From positions 1 to 32,945 of the forward strand of contig MWYV01000017.1 of assembly GCA_002050435.1 (NCBI GenBank): a stretch of DNA of 32,945 bases. Direction: 5' to 3'. Positions 8,868 to 17,491 of the stretch are shown in pieces. How positions within the stretch are numbered: the stretch's first letter is position 1; the number at the start of each line of letters is the position of its first letter. The notes beneath the pieces are model-generated. The model searched no databases and was not told the DNA's origin. It worked only from the letters and a program-made list of their open reading frames with translations. This DNA comes from Chitinophagales bacterium 33-2 (lineage in GTDB: Bacteria > Bacteroidota > Bacteroidia > Chitinophagales > Chitinophagaceae). The position numbers were made by a program, and so were the translations under genes.

Positions 8868-9263
8868 TCAGGATTGCCCTTCATTGTCATATTCATCACC
8901 CATCAAGTCTCTTTCGATCTCCTCCATTTGTACAATATCCCATGCTTCAGATTCGGTGGGTGTAACATTCATCATTTCAAGAAGTGATTGCCTGTCAAGC
9001 TCAGTTTCCACGCCAGGTTGCAGTCCGCAAATTACAAAGGAAGCTTCCTGTTCATAAAAATTCTGTTGTGCCCTTACTAGTATTTCCCCGGCCTCTTCTT
9101 CAACACTCTCAACTTCTGAAAGATTCAAAACAATGTTTTTTGTACTAGCTTTAAGAAAATCTGATAATTTCAGATTGAGCTCTGCTGCCATATTAGCAGA
9201 CAAATGAGGTGTAATTACGCGTATGACATGAAATTTCTCTTTGGTATCAGTTTTGACTTCCAT
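8868..9263 (-). CDS. STAS-domain protein (anti-sigma-antagonist-like) lacking the phospho-serine
   Basis: The 131-residue product folds like a STAS domain: strands FHVIRVITP and NIVLNLSEVESV, and helix start EEEAGEILVRAQ, followed by ASFVICGL. In SpoIIAA-type proteins the loop reads DSSG with a phosphorylated Ser; here the same place reads Glu55-Glu57 then Ala-Gly, so the usual switch residue is absent. The C-terminal ~25 residues are strongly acidic. No sigma factor or HPr-like kinase gene is adjacent; its neighbours are a fructosamine-kinase-like gene and rnz. The role may be protein binding without phospho-control. It is first in the operon, with a promoter-like element 44 bases upstream. 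Confidence 0.75.
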   Translation of the reverse strand: MEVKTDTKEKFHVIRVITPHLSANMAAELNLKLSDFLKASTKNIVLNLSEVESVEEEAGEILVRAQQNFYEQEASFVICGLQPGVETELDRQSLLEMMNVTPTESEAWDIVQMEEIERDLMGDEYDNEGQS

Positions 9264-9306
9264 AATGTTTGCCGGAAAGACTTAACATTTCGCGTCTTAC
9301 CCTGCT

Positions 9307-9327
9307 CAAAAATATTTTTTATTATTG
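9307..9327. promoter_or_regulatory. Divergent promoter region of the STAS operon and clpC
   Basis: On the (-) strand, TATTTTTG (9314-9307) matches the Bacteroidota -7 element TAnnTTTG exactly and sits 44 bases before the STAS start. On the (+) strand, TATTATTG (9320-9327) matches at all but one defined base and sits 20 bases before the clpC start. No clear -33 TTG is seen for either. The two would be transcribed back to back. Confidence 0.4.
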
Positions 9328-9346
9328 TATAAAGCATTAAAATAAA

Positions 9347-11872
9347 ATGGATAATAATTTTTCCTCACAAGTTAAAGAGATCATTTCTTTCAGCAGGGAG
9401 GAAGCACTGAGGTTAGGCAATGATTTTATAGGCACGGAACATTTATTGCTTGGATTAATTCGGGAAGGTGATAATACAGCTGTTCGGATTTTAAAGAGCT
9501 TTAACGTTGACCTGTATGAATTAAGGAAAGAGATTGAACTGGCGGTGAAAGATAAAACAGGTAAGAACATAGCCAATATAAATAGTTTGCCGCTGACAAA
9601 ACAGGCAGAGAAAGTAATAAGGGTTACTGTACTTGAAGCCAAGGCGCTTAAAAGTCCTACCGTGGAAACGGAACACCTGATGTTGTCTATCCTGAAAAAC
9701 AAAGAAAACATTGCAACACAAATCTTAAATCAATTTGACGTGGATTACGATTTATTCAGACAGGAACTCGGCATGGTAAGATCTAACGAGCCCCGCGCAG
9801 AATACCAGGAAGAAAACGATGACGATTTTGATGATGAAAAGAAATACGCCCAGTCCAAAAGCCGCCAGGCAGGTGCTGCAAAAAGCAAAACACCGGTGCT
9901 GGATAATTTTGGAAGGGACATCACCAAACTCGCTGAGTCAGGTACACTGGATCCTATTGTAGGAAGGGAAAAAGAGATCGAAAGGGTATCACAGATCCTA
10001 TCGCGTCGTAAAAAGAACAACCCTATTTTAATAGGTGAGCCGGGCGTTGGTAAAACTGCCATCGTTGAAGGTCTTGCGCTCCGAATTGTTCAGCGTAAAG
10101 TATCCCGTGTGCTTTTCGACAAACGCGTGATCTCCCTTGACCTTGCCGCTCTTGTGGCAGGAACAAAATACCGCGGCCAGTTTGAAGAAAGAATGAAAGC
10201 GATCATGAACGAGCTTGAAAAAAATCGTGATGTGATTCTTTTCATTGATGAAATTCATACGATTGTTGGTGCGGGTGGCGCTTCCGGTTCCCTCGATGCT
10301 TCCAACATTTTCAAACCTGCACTTGCACGTGGAGAATTGCAGTGTATTGGTGCTTCCACGCTTGATGAATACAGAATGTATATTGAGAAAGACGGAGCGC
10401 TTGACCGTCGTTTTCAAAAAGTGATGATCGATCCGCCAAGTGTGGTTGACACGATCCTGATACTGAATAATATCAAATCAAAATACGAGGAATACCACAA
10501 TGTAAATTATGATGACCCCGCAATTGATGCCTGCGTGAAACTAAGCGACAGGTACATCACCGATCGTCTTCTGCCCGACAAAGCCATTGATGTAATGGAT
10601 GAAGTTGGCGCACGCGTGCACCTGAAAAACATCAATGTTCCTCAAAACATTCTTGATCTTGAAAAAAAGATCGAGGACATTAAAGTGGAGAAGAACAGGG
10701 TGGTAAAAAGCCAGAAATTTGAAGAAGCAGCAGCGTTGCGGGATACAGAAAAAAGGCTGGGTGAAGAATTGGAAAAAGCAAAAGCACAGTGGGAAGAAGA
10801 AAGCAAGCATAAGCGCTTCCCGATTGGTGAAGAAGAGATAGCAGAAGTCATTTCGATGATGACGGGCATTCCGGTCAAACGGATGGTGGAAGCGGAAACG
10901 CAAAAGCTGCGTAAGATGGCTGATGAAATGAAAGGTATGGTGGTTGGACAAAATGAAGCCATCTCCAAAGTTGTAAAAGCCATTCAGCGAAACAGGGTTG
11001 GCTTAAAAGATCCTAAAAAGCCCATTGGTACGTTTATTTTTCTTGGTCCTACAGGAGTTGGTAAAACCGAGCTGGCACGTGCACTCGCTCGGCATATGTT
11101 CGACAGTGAAGATGCGCTGATCAGGATTGATATGAGTGAATACATGGAAAAATTCACTGTTTCCAGGCTGATTGGAGCGCCTCCGGGATATGTGGGTTAT
11201 GAGGAAGGCGGACAGTTAACGGAAAGAGTACGCCGCAAACCTTATAGTGTGATCCTGCTGGATGAAATTGAAAAAGCACACCCGGATATCTACAATATTC
11301 TGCTGCAGGTTTTGGATGATGGACAATTGACCGACGGACTGGGAAGAAAAGTAGATTTTAAAAATACCATGATCATCATGACCTCCAACATTGGCGCACG
11401 CCAGTTGAAGGATTTTGGCGAAGGAGTGGGTTTTGCTACGGCATCCAGGGTTGAAAACCAGGACGAAGCCAATAAAGCGGTGATTGAAAAAGCGCTTAAA
11501 AGAACCTTCTCTCCTGAATTTCTGAATCGTATTGATGATGTGATTATTTTTAATTCACTTTCAAAAGAAGATATCTTCCAGATCATTGATATTTTGATGA
11601 TGGGTGTAATGAAGCGTTTGGAAAACCTTGGTTTTGGTATGGAACTTTCTGAAGAAGCCAAAAGCTTTATTGCAGATAAAGGATATGACCAGCAGTTTGG
11701 TGCGCGTCCTCTGCACAGGGCGATACAGAAATACCTGGAAGATCCGCTGGCAGAGGAGATCCTGAATATGAATATCAAAGCAGGCGACCTTCTTGTAGCT
11801 GATCTCAATAAAGAAGAAGGCAAACTGGTATTTACGTTAAAAGAACAACAGGCGCCACAGCCAAAAACATAA
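9347..11872 (+). CDS. clpC: ATP-dependent Clp protease ATP-binding subunit ClpC
   Basis: The 841-residue product has the full ClpC plan. There are two Clp-N repeats (residues ~1-145), an acidic linker, AAA+ module 1 with Walker A GEPGVGKT (230-237) and Walker B LFIDEIHT, and a middle UVR-type coiled coil ([15 protein letters not shown]). AAA+ module 2 has Walker A GPTGVGKT (567-574) and [10 protein letters not shown]. The tripeptide VGF (694-696) sits where the ClpP-docking loop is expected. The protein unfolds substrates and feeds them to ClpP in the cytosol; adaptor use is unknown. The UVR coiled coil and short middle domain favour ClpC over ClpB; ClpA lacks the UVR. A strong terminator follows. 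Confidence 0.96.
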   Translation: MDNNFSSQVKEIISFSREEALRLGNDFIGTEHLLLGLIREGDNTAVRILKSFNVDLYELRKEIELAVKDKTGKNIANINSLPLTKQAEKVIRVTVLEAKALKSPTVETEHLMLSILKNKENIATQILNQFDVDYDLFRQELGMVRSNEPRAEYQEENDDDFDDEKKYAQSKSRQAGAAKSKTPVLDNFGRDITKLAESGTLDPIVGREKEIERVSQILSRRKKNNPILIGEPGVGKTAIVEGLALRIVQRKVSRVLFDKRVISLDLAALVAGTKYRGQFEERMKAIMNELEKNRDVILFIDEIHTIVGAGGASGSLDASNIFKPALARGELQCIGASTLDEYRMYIEKDGALDRRFQKVMIDPPSVVDTILILNNIKSKYEEYHNVNYDDPAIDACVKLSDRYITDRLLPDKAIDVMDEVGARVHLKNINVPQNILDLEKKIEDIKVEKNRVVKSQKFEEAAALRDTEKRLGEELEKAKAQWEEESKHKRFPIGEEEIAEVISMMTGIPVKRMVEAETQKLRKMADEMKGMVVGQNEAISKVVKAIQRNRVGLKDPKKPIGTFIFLGPTGVGKTELARALARHMFDSEDALIRIDMSEYMEKFTVSRLIGAPPGYVGYEEGGQLTERVRRKPYSVILLDEIEKAHPDIYNILLQVLDDGQLTDGLGRKVDFKNTMIIMTSNIGARQLKDFGEGVGFATASRVENQDEANKAVIEKALKRTFSPEFLNRIDDVIIFNSLSKEDIFQIIDILMMGVMKRLENLGFGMELSEEAKSFIADKGYDQQFGARPLHRAIQKYLEDPLAEEILNMNIKAGDLLVADLNKEEGKLVFTLKEQQAPQPKT

Positions 11873-11884
11873 AAAAGCATATAG

Positions 11885-11911
11885 AAATCCCGCCAAATGG
11901 CGGGATTTTTT
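11885..11911 (+). terminator. Rho-independent terminator after clpC
   Basis: A perfect 10-base-pair stem, AAATCCCGCC (11885-11894) with GGCGGGATTT (11899-11908), closes a 4-base loop AAAT and runs into T residues to 11911. It starts 13 bases after the clpC stop and separates clpC from cmk. Confidence 0.9.
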
Positions 11912-11972
11912 ATTAGGTGTAACCATTAGTTTTTGTCGTCTCCCTTATAGTTGGCATTTTTGCAGGGAGTGT

Positions 11973-12662
11973 ATGAAAAAGATCATTATTACAATTGATG
12001 GATGGTCATCATGTGGTAAAAGCACACTGGCAAAACAATTGGCCAAAGCATTGAACTATATCTATGTTGACAGTGGTGCCATGTACCGTGCCATTACTTT
12101 ATATTTTCTTCGAAACCATGTGGACTGGACGCAGGCCGACGATGTGATCTACGCGCTTGACGACATTGCTCTTGAATTTAATTACAATCATAAGAGTGAA
12201 CAATCAGAGATCTATCTCAATGGTGAAAATGTGGAGTATGTGATCCGTGATCTGGTGATTGCAGAAAAAGTAAGTGATGTTGCGGCAATTAAAGAAGTCA
12301 GGGAATATGCCGTTGCGCAGCAGCAAAGAATGGGAAGAAACCGCGGAATTGTTATGGATGGAAGAGATATCGGCACTGTGGTTTTCCCCGATGCAGAATT
12401 GAAGATCTTTATGACGGCGGATAATACCGTCAGAATTGAGAGAAGATTCCAGGAATTATTTGATAAAAACCCCAACATTACAATAGAAGAAGTTAGAAAT
12501 AATCTTGAAATGCGGGATTATATTGACTCACACCGGGAAGTAAGTCCACTGAAAAGAGCAGAAGATGCCATTGTTCTAGACAATACCAACCTCACTGAAA
12601 AAGAGCAATTTGAAACGGCCATGCAATGGGCACATAAGCATATAGAACAGTATGCTTCATAA
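11973..12662 (+). CDS. cmk: Cytidylate kinase
   Basis: The 229-residue P-loop kinase moves a phosphate from ATP to CMP/dCMP for nucleotide salvage and balance. Visible motifs are the P-loop GWSSCGKST (10-18), the CMP-binding YVDSGAMYRAIT, and DGRDIGT (129-135) followed by VFPDAELKIFMTA, then the RRxxE-type lid region. Cytosolic, usual length. The ATG at 11973 puts the P-loop ten residues in, as expected. It has its own upstream region after the clpC terminator. Confidence 0.95.
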   Translation: MKKIIITIDGWSSCGKSTLAKQLAKALNYIYVDSGAMYRAITLYFLRNHVDWTQADDVIYALDDIALEFNYNHKSEQSEIYLNGENVEYVIRDLVIAEKVSDVAAIKEVREYAVAQQQRMGRNRGIVMDGRDIGTVVFPDAELKIFMTADNTVRIERRFQELFDKNPNITIEEVRNNLEMRDYIDSHREVSPLKRAEDAIVLDNTNLTEKEQFETAMQWAHKHIEQYAS

Positions 12663-12762
12663 TTGGAACCCTATTTGTTTTAAATAAATCAACTATCATT
12701 TCCCAAATGGGGCCCCTGTTCGGTTTGTTTCGAATGGTATTGTGAATTTAAAACAGTGGAAA

Positions 12763-13956
12763 ATGAAAAAATTAATCTCTACACTCAGTGTCTGCCTTTT
12801 TTTTATAGCAGCCCATGCGCAGCTGATCATTCAGCGTGCATTCACTCCTCAAAATGGTAACCAGTATTTTGAATTGTATAATAATACAACATCACCCATC
12901 GACCTGAATTGTTACACGCTCCTCACCCACTTCAGGAATTTAGATGAAGCAGGATTTTACATGGTGCGGTTCCCTCAATCTACATTGGGTTCAAATGAAA
13001 CCATGCTGATAGGAAACAGAGAACAATTAAACCCTGTAAACCCGCTGAATCGCATTCAACTCAGCTGGCAGGATCTTGGTGCAACAGGTTTACTGGAAAA
13101 ATATAACATGAGTGAAAACCAGCTGCAATTATTTCATAATCCAATCACAGCACTCGACAGGGAAGTAAAAAATACATTCAAAAATAATCTGGATTACATT
13201 GATCATGTTGTATTCCTGTTTAATGGGGCAACCCTGGTAGATGCTTCGGTGAATCTTGATGCGGAAAAAAATCTTCCGGATTTCCTGAATCATTTACCGC
13301 AGCTTTCTTACACAAATAATTGTGGCGGGCAGGTTACCATTGCAATTAATACGATCAGGAACAGGTTCCCCAACATTTTTAATAATCCCAACCTGCAGCA
13401 TGAGCGCGGGTATTTTAAAGAATTCCAGGTGCAGCAAAACAGTTCCAGTGTACAAATTGCCTGGCAAACCATGCGAGACCAGCAAAACCGTGGGTTTCAT
13501 ATTGAAAGAAGATCCGGCACAGGTACCTGGTCAACGGTAGCGTATGTTGCAGCCCTGTCCCCGGAAGGCAATAGCAATAATGAATCCTTACAATATTTTT
13601 ATGGAGACAGAACCATTTTAAACGACAGAACGGAATACAGGTTAAGAAGCATTGATATGAATGGAAAGGCTTTTTATAGTCCTACAAAAATTATCAATGC
13701 CTATGGTGAAGTGGATCCGCTTGCAGTTTATCCGAATCCTAGTCGCGATGGAAGCGCCAACATCAGTTTTGGAACCGTAAACAGCCTGCGGGATGTACAG
13801 GTAATTGATATGAATGGTCAACTGGTGCAACAATGGGTTTCTGTGAACAGCCCTACCCAACAAGTGCAGAATTTAAAAACAGGGCATTACGTTGTCCGCG
13901 TGATTGACAGGCAGACTGGTGCCATTACTACAAAAAAGCTGGTAGTAAAAAATTAA
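12763..13956 (+). CDS. Secreted surface protein with lamin-tail-like domain and T9SS type A sorting domain
   Basis: The 397-residue product begins with a clean signal peptide (MKKLISTLSVCLFFIAAHAQ); an in-frame GTG at 12742 would only add seven residues before it. Residues ~20-170 resemble a lamin-tail domain (FELYNNTTSPIDL, then a hydrophobic YMVRFP strand). The middle has an Ig-like fold (VQIAWQTMRDQQNRGFHIERR). The C-terminal ~75 residues are a type IX sorting signal: LAVYPNPSRDGSANISF, VIDMNGQ, LKTGHYVVRVI, and a basic end KLVVKN. It is exported by Sec, moved across the outer membrane by T9SS, and likely held on the surface. The binding target is unknown. The T9SS genes are elsewhere. Confidence 0.85.
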   Translation: MKKLISTLSVCLFFIAAHAQLIIQRAFTPQNGNQYFELYNNTTSPIDLNCYTLLTHFRNLDEAGFYMVRFPQSTLGSNETMLIGNREQLNPVNPLNRIQLSWQDLGATGLLEKYNMSENQLQLFHNPITALDREVKNTFKNNLDYIDHVVFLFNGATLVDASVNLDAEKNLPDFLNHLPQLSYTNNCGGQVTIAINTIRNRFPNIFNNPNLQHERGYFKEFQVQQNSSSVQIAWQTMRDQQNRGFHIERRSGTGTWSTVAYVAALSPEGNSNNESLQYFYGDRTILNDRTEYRLRSIDMNGKAFYSPTKIINAYGEVDPLAVYPNPSRDGSANISFGTVNSLRDVQVIDMNGQLVQQWVSVNSPTQQVQNLKTGHYVVRVIDRQTGAITTKKLVVKN

Positions 13957-14002
13957 CCCAGCGGCTAAAAAGGATTAATAAAATTCTTATGTTCGCCAGA
14001 TA

Positions 14003-14034
14003 AAAAAGGGATGATCAAATGATCATTCCTTTTT
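14003..14034. terminator. Bidirectional terminator between convergent genes
   Basis: A 15-base-pair stem with one G-T mismatch is formed by AAAAAGGGATGATCA (14003-14017) and TGATCATTCCTTTTT (14020-14034) around a 2-base loop; a real loop would open further. A-rich and T-rich ends make it work on both strands, serving the T9SS protein gene (+) and the FKBP gene (-). Confidence 0.85.
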
Positions 14035-14051
14035 GCTTTTATATGAATGGC

Positions 14052-14759
14052 CTATTTCCCTTTTATTCCTAAAAGATCAACTTCAAATACCAGTACTGAA
14101 CCACCTGGGATCTGCCCGTTATCATTCATCCCATATCCCAGAGCATGCGGAATATACAATTTGTATTTACTTCCCACAGGCATCAGTTGAAGCGCTTCTG
14201 TCCAGCCCCTGATCACTCCTCCGAGAGGAAAACTGATTGTACTGCCTCTCTTATATGAGTTATCAAATTCAGCACCGTTGATGAGCGTACCTGCATAATG
14301 CACTTCCACAGTATCCGTTACTTCTGGCTTTGGGCCTGTGCCCTGCGTGATCACTTCGTATTGAATGCCGGAAGCAGTTGTTTTCACTCCAGGTCTTTTT
14401 TTATTCGCTGCAAGAAATTTTTCTCCTTCTTCAATATTCTTAAAAAGTCCGGGATTGAGAAAACGCATGACAGCAAGATTGGCCTGTTCTTCTGTGAGCA
14501 ATTCAGGCTTTTTTGTGAATACGTCATTAATGGCCCGGGAGACAAGCGCACCATTCAGCTGATTGATGCCCTGCTGTGAATAAAACTTGGCAACACTTAA
14601 TCCAATAGCATAACTCACAGAGTCATTCAGATTCTTCAGAACAGGTGTTGCTTTTTTTGTAGTTCCAGGTGTTTTCTTAGGAGCAGTCGTTTTTGTAGTT
14701 TTTTGAGCATGCACATTCAGGGCAGTGAAACAAAAACCCAGGAAAAAAATTTTTTTCAT
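14052..14759 (-). CDS. Periplasmic FKBP-type peptidyl-prolyl cis-trans isomerase
   Basis: The 235-residue product has a signal peptide (residues 1-19, NVHA-Q), then a Lys/Thr/Pro-rich linker (20-38). An FKBP-N dimerisation helix region follows (~45-120, SVSYAIGLSVAKFYSQQG), then an FKBP catalytic domain (~130-233). Catalytic-domain landmarks are VEVHYAGTLINGAEFDNSY, GGVIRGWTEALQLMPVG, IPHALGYG and a closing VFEVDLLGI. It speeds proline isomerisation in exported proteins and resembles FkpA/Mip-type chaperones. The gene stands alone and is convergent with the T9SS protein gene. Confidence 0.92.
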   Translation of the reverse strand: MKKIFFLGFCFTALNVHAQKTTKTTAPKKTPGTTKKATPVLKNLNDSVSYAIGLSVAKFYSQQGINQLNGALVSRAINDVFTKKPELLTEEQANLAVMRFLNPGLFKNIEEGEKFLAANKKRPGVKTTASGIQYEVITQGTGPKPEVTDTVEVHYAGTLINGAEFDNSYKRGSTISFPLGGVIRGWTEALQLMPVGSKYKLYIPHALGYGMNDNGQIPGGSVLVFEVDLLGIKGK

Positions 14760-14778
14760 TCTTTGATTGGTTAATCAG

Positions 14779-14786
14779 CAAAAATA
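14779..14786 (-). promoter_or_regulatory. Likely -7 promoter element for the FKBP gene
   Basis: Read on the (-) strand, TATTTTTG matches TAnnTTTG exactly and lies 19 bases before the start codon. A -33 TTG at the usual distance is not seen, so the call is tentative. Confidence 0.35.
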
Positions 14787-14801
14787 AAGGATCAGCAGCC
14801 A

Positions 14802-16079
14802 ATGGATGTGAAGGATAAATTAATTTCGCCTATGTTCCGGTCTTCGCTCAGTTTATACAGGAATGCTTATAAGGGTCTGTCTACCGAAATGTGGTGGCTT
14901 GCCCTGGTGATGTTTATCAACCGAAGTGGAACCATGGTGATCCCTTTTCTCACCATTTACCTCACACAACAAGGTTATTCGCTTGCTGAAGCGGGTTATG
15001 TTATGGGTGCTTTTGGCGTAGGTGCTATTCTCGGAAGTTTTATAGGTGGGGTGCTGACAGATAAGGCCGGGCATTTTTTTGTACAGGTGATCAGTCTTTT
15101 TTTAAGCGGGATCATGTTTATCGTTCTGGGACAAATGGAAGGACTTTTCCAGATTACATCCTGCATTTTTATTCTAAGTACCATCGGGGAAGCTTTCCGC
15201 CCGGCCAATTCCGCTGCCATTGCATCCTACAGTAACAAATCCAACAGAACAAGGTGTTATTCACTCAACCGGCTTGCCATCAACCTCGGATGGGCTTTTG
15301 GTCCTGCAATTGGTGGTTTACTTGCCAGCCGCAGTTATGCACTGTTGTTTGTTGTTGATGGACTCACCTGCATGAGTGCCGCTGCTTTGCTGTACTTCCT
15401 TTTTCGTAAGAAAAATAAAACAGAAAGGAATGAACGGACTGTTTTCCATTCACCATTACCGGTTGTTTCTGCCTACCGCGACAAGTTTTTTCTCAGCGGG
15501 ATCGCTTTATTGTTTCTGATTGGACTGTGCTTTTTTCAAACATTCAGCATTCTACCTGTTTTTTATAAAGAAAGGGTTTTATTGAATGAAGCGACCATCG
15601 GATGGCTGCTTGCATTAAATGGCTTGCTGATCGCTGTTGTTGAAATGGCTTTGGTGTATAAACTGGAGAACCGGCGCGATCCGATGATCTATATGGTGGC
15701 AGGTTCTGTATTTATCGGACTGTCTTTCCTGGTAATGAATATTTATCCTGTACTCTCCATCATGGTTTTGAGTATGGTGATCATTACATTTGGAGAAATG
15801 CTGCTGTTCCCATTTATGAATAATTTCTGGGTTCAGCGCAGTACAGATTCCAATCGTGGACAATACGCAGCTTTATATACCATGGCTTTTTCTGCAGCCA
15901 TTGTTTTGGCGCCCACTATTGCTTCGCAGATCGCGACAAGGCAAGGATATGCTGTTTTATGGACAGTGGATTTTGTTCTTTGTCTTTTTGCTGCTATTGG
16001 ATTTTATTACTTGAAAAAAAGAATACATACGCATGAACGAATTCCAGAAATCCATTCAGATCCGCTGGTCGGATCTTGA
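14802..16079 (+). CDS. MFS transporter (12 transmembrane segments)
   Basis: The 425-residue membrane protein shows twelve hydrophobic segments and a charged central loop (RKKNKTERNER, ~200). The segment 2-3 loop GGVLTDKAG fits the MFS motif A region (G-x-L-a-D-r-x-G), and the N-terminal half is typical of MdtH-like drug or metabolite exporters. Substrate is unknown. An internal ATG at 14832 (Met11) is a reasonable alternative start. Its last 47 bases overlap the downstream thioesterase gene in another frame, so the two are probably translated from one message. Confidence 0.9.
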   Translation: MDVKDKLISPMFRSSLSLYRNAYKGLSTEMWWLALVMFINRSGTMVIPFLTIYLTQQGYSLAEAGYVMGAFGVGAILGSFIGGVLTDKAGHFFVQVISLFLSGIMFIVLGQMEGLFQITSCIFILSTIGEAFRPANSAAIASYSNKSNRTRCYSLNRLAINLGWAFGPAIGGLLASRSYALLFVVDGLTCMSAAALLYFLFRKKNKTERNERTVFHSPLPVVSAYRDKFFLSGIALLFLIGLCFFQTFSILPVFYKERVLLNEATIGWLLALNGLLIAVVEMALVYKLENRRDPMIYMVAGSVFIGLSFLVMNIYPVLSIMVLSMVIITFGEMLLFPFMNNFWVQRSTDSNRGQYAALYTMAFSAAIVLAPTIASQIATRQGYAVLWTVDFVLCLFAAIGFYYLKKRIHTHERIPEIHSDPLVGS

Positions 16080-16467
16080 CCCAAATTTTCATCTCAGGCA
16101 TTCTGTTTATTATGACTGGGGCGCCTACTGCCGTGTGGAGTTTTTAAATGAATACGGACTTACCGCTGCTGTTATGCAGCAATTAAAGATCGGTCCCATT
16201 CTGTTCCGTGAGGAATGCATTTTTAGAAAAGAGATCCGCCAGGGCGATGATGCGCTCATAAAACTTCAACTTATTAAAGCAAAAAAAGATTATTCACGCT
16301 GGAGCATTCAACATCATATTTCTAAAAATAACGACCAGCTTTGTGCAGAGATCAATGTAGACGGCGCCTGGATGGATGTTGTGCAAAGAAAACTGGCTTC
16401 TCCACCTGAGAAGGTGCATGAAGTATTTGGAAGGATGCCCAAAGGAGAAGCGTTCGAATGGATTTAA
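16033..16467 (+). CDS. Acyl-CoA thioesterase-like hotdog-fold protein
   Basis: The 144-residue product fits the YbgC/4-hydroxybenzoyl-CoA thioesterase family: an N-terminal RWSDLDPNFHLRHSVYYDW, in which the family usually has a D-x-x-G-H-V-N-N-x-x-Y pattern, a central helix, and strands such as FRKEIRQGDDALIKL. Asp16, His20 and Tyr27 fit, but the usual NN pair is replaced by Arg-His, so catalysis may differ. Family members hydrolyse acyl-CoA thioesters in the cytosol. The ATG at 16033 lies inside the end of the MFS gene. Confidence 0.82.
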   Translation: MNEFQKSIQIRWSDLDPNFHLRHSVYYDWGAYCRVEFLNEYGLTAAVMQQLKIGPILFREECIFRKEIRQGDDALIKLQLIKAKKDYSRWSIQHHISKNNDQLCAEINVDGAWMDVVQRKLASPPEKVHEVFGRMPKGEAFEWI

Positions 16468-16477
16468 TATGGCCTTT

Positions 16478-16538
16478 AGAAAAAAGAAAACCGTAATAAA
16501 ACAGCATCCCATTTAAAAAATGCCTGACTTATTACGGT
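16478..16538 (-). terminator. Terminator for the M57 protease gene (- strand)
   Basis: ACCGTAATAA (16490-16499) and TTATTACGGT (16529-16538) form a perfect 10-base-pair stem around 29 bases, within which GCAT and ATGC can extend pairing. On the (-) strand the stem is followed by a T-rich run (16489-16478). It lies 17 bases after the (-) gene ends and also sits after the thioesterase gene (+), where no T-run follows. Confidence 0.6.
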
Positions 16539-16554
16539 CCTCTCCATCATGATT

Positions 16555-17421
16555 TTACCTTGGGTAAAGCGTTCTGACCGCTAAGATGTCGAAATTGGTA
16601 AAAGCCTGCCATGGAAGAATAAAAGAATTCATCACTGAATTAGGATCAACTTCAGGTGTTCCCGGAACCAGGTTACCATAAGAACCATCTGTATGGGTAA
16701 AGCCAATACTATGTCCAAATTCATGTGTCATAGTGAAGGTCTTATAAGCTGCATTCAAATAATTATATTTAGTATTTATGGAAACTTCGGGACCAACATT
16801 ACCTGAAAATGAAGGAAGGTAAGCCCATGCAACCGTTGATGTAGATGCATCATAATAAGAGGTTACTTTGATATGGTATGACGGAAGCGTGGTGGTGGTA
16901 GTAGTGGTTGAACCTGTATTCTTTTTTCCTTTACCGCCAGTAGTGGTAGTTGTGGTAGTAGCAGTTACCCTTTTCATTGTGACCAAACTAATGGTACTGT
17001 TCCAGTTACTGATGCTTTGATCAATGGCAGCAACCCAATCAGCCGGAACTGAAGGCTCAACATAAATATTGATAAGAGATGCACTGGTCCTGGTAAGCGT
17101 GTACATATAACTTCTCTGCTGGGTACCGTTGGCCTGGGTACCTCCTGGCTGGTAGTTATTAAATCTTAATTCAGCATCAGCCAAACTGATCCTTCCATCT
17201 TTATCAACTGCAAAAGTTTTGGCCTGGCGATCGTATGTGATCTTAGCATCTTTTACGCCTGTGCTCATGGCGATAAAAGAACTGAGCGCTGTTATCTTTT
17301 CCTCTGAGATGGTCTCTTCCTGTACAAGGTCTGCTTTTTTACAGGAAGTAAATCCTAGTACCAGGATGCCTACAAAAAACAAGGATACAATACGTGTGAT
17401 GGCTTGGGGGGTGTTTTTCAT
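16555..17421 (-). CDS. M57-type (HExxHxxGxxH) zinc metalloprotease lipoprotein
   Basis: The start at 17421 is chosen because it gives a 288-residue product with a lipoprotein signal (hydrophobic run, lipobox ending GFTSC, lipidated Cys27); the frame is open further upstream without an export signal. Zinc site HEFGHSIGFTH (233-243) is followed by a Met-turn-like SVMN (262-265), fitting the metzincin-like M57 family. An odd Thr-rich stretch with a Gly/Lys centre (154-178) sits in the middle of the catalytic domain. It should be anchored in the envelope and cleave proteins or peptides; substrate unknown. It lies 70 bases after the nuclease gene on the same strand. Confidence 0.85.
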   Translation of the reverse strand: MKNTPQAITRIVSLFFVGILVLGFTSCKKADLVQEETISEEKITALSSFIAMSTGVKDAKITYDRQAKTFAVDKDGRISLADAELRFNNYQPGGTQANGTQQRSYMYTLTRTSASLINIYVEPSVPADWVAAIDQSISNWNSTISLVTMKRVTATTTTTTTGGKGKKNTGSTTTTTTTLPSYHIKVTSYYDASTSTVAWAYLPSFSGNVGPEVSINTKYNYLNAAYKTFTMTHEFGHSIGFTHTDGSYGNLVPGTPEVDPNSVMNSFILPWQAFTNFDILAVRTLYPR

Positions 17422-17491
17422 GAGATTATTTTTTTGCAAGACTATTGCTTCCTCATATAAAAAAGAATGTAATATCGGTGAACGGATGAAA

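Noticed and set aside
10028-10983. Several 100-136 codon open frames on the - strand
   Set aside because: All lie opposite conserved clpC coding sequence and resemble no protein family.
11290-11880. 196-codon open frame on the - strand
   Set aside because: It is antisense to the conserved second AAA+ module of clpC and has a Ser/Arg-rich shadow composition.
12709-12716. GGGGCCCC palindrome upstream of the T9SS protein gene
   Set aside because: Only 8 bases with no partner copy or promoter element nearby; expected by chance.
14853-15220. Open frames of 73-74 codons on the - strand
   Set aside because: They are antisense to transmembrane segments of the MFS transporter and show no domain.
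16888-16975. Short tandem repeat-like DNA (GTGGTA/GTAGTG units) that might suggest a CRISPR or satellite array
   Set aside because: Units are 3-6 bases with no spacers, and the stretch codes for Thr within the protease gene.
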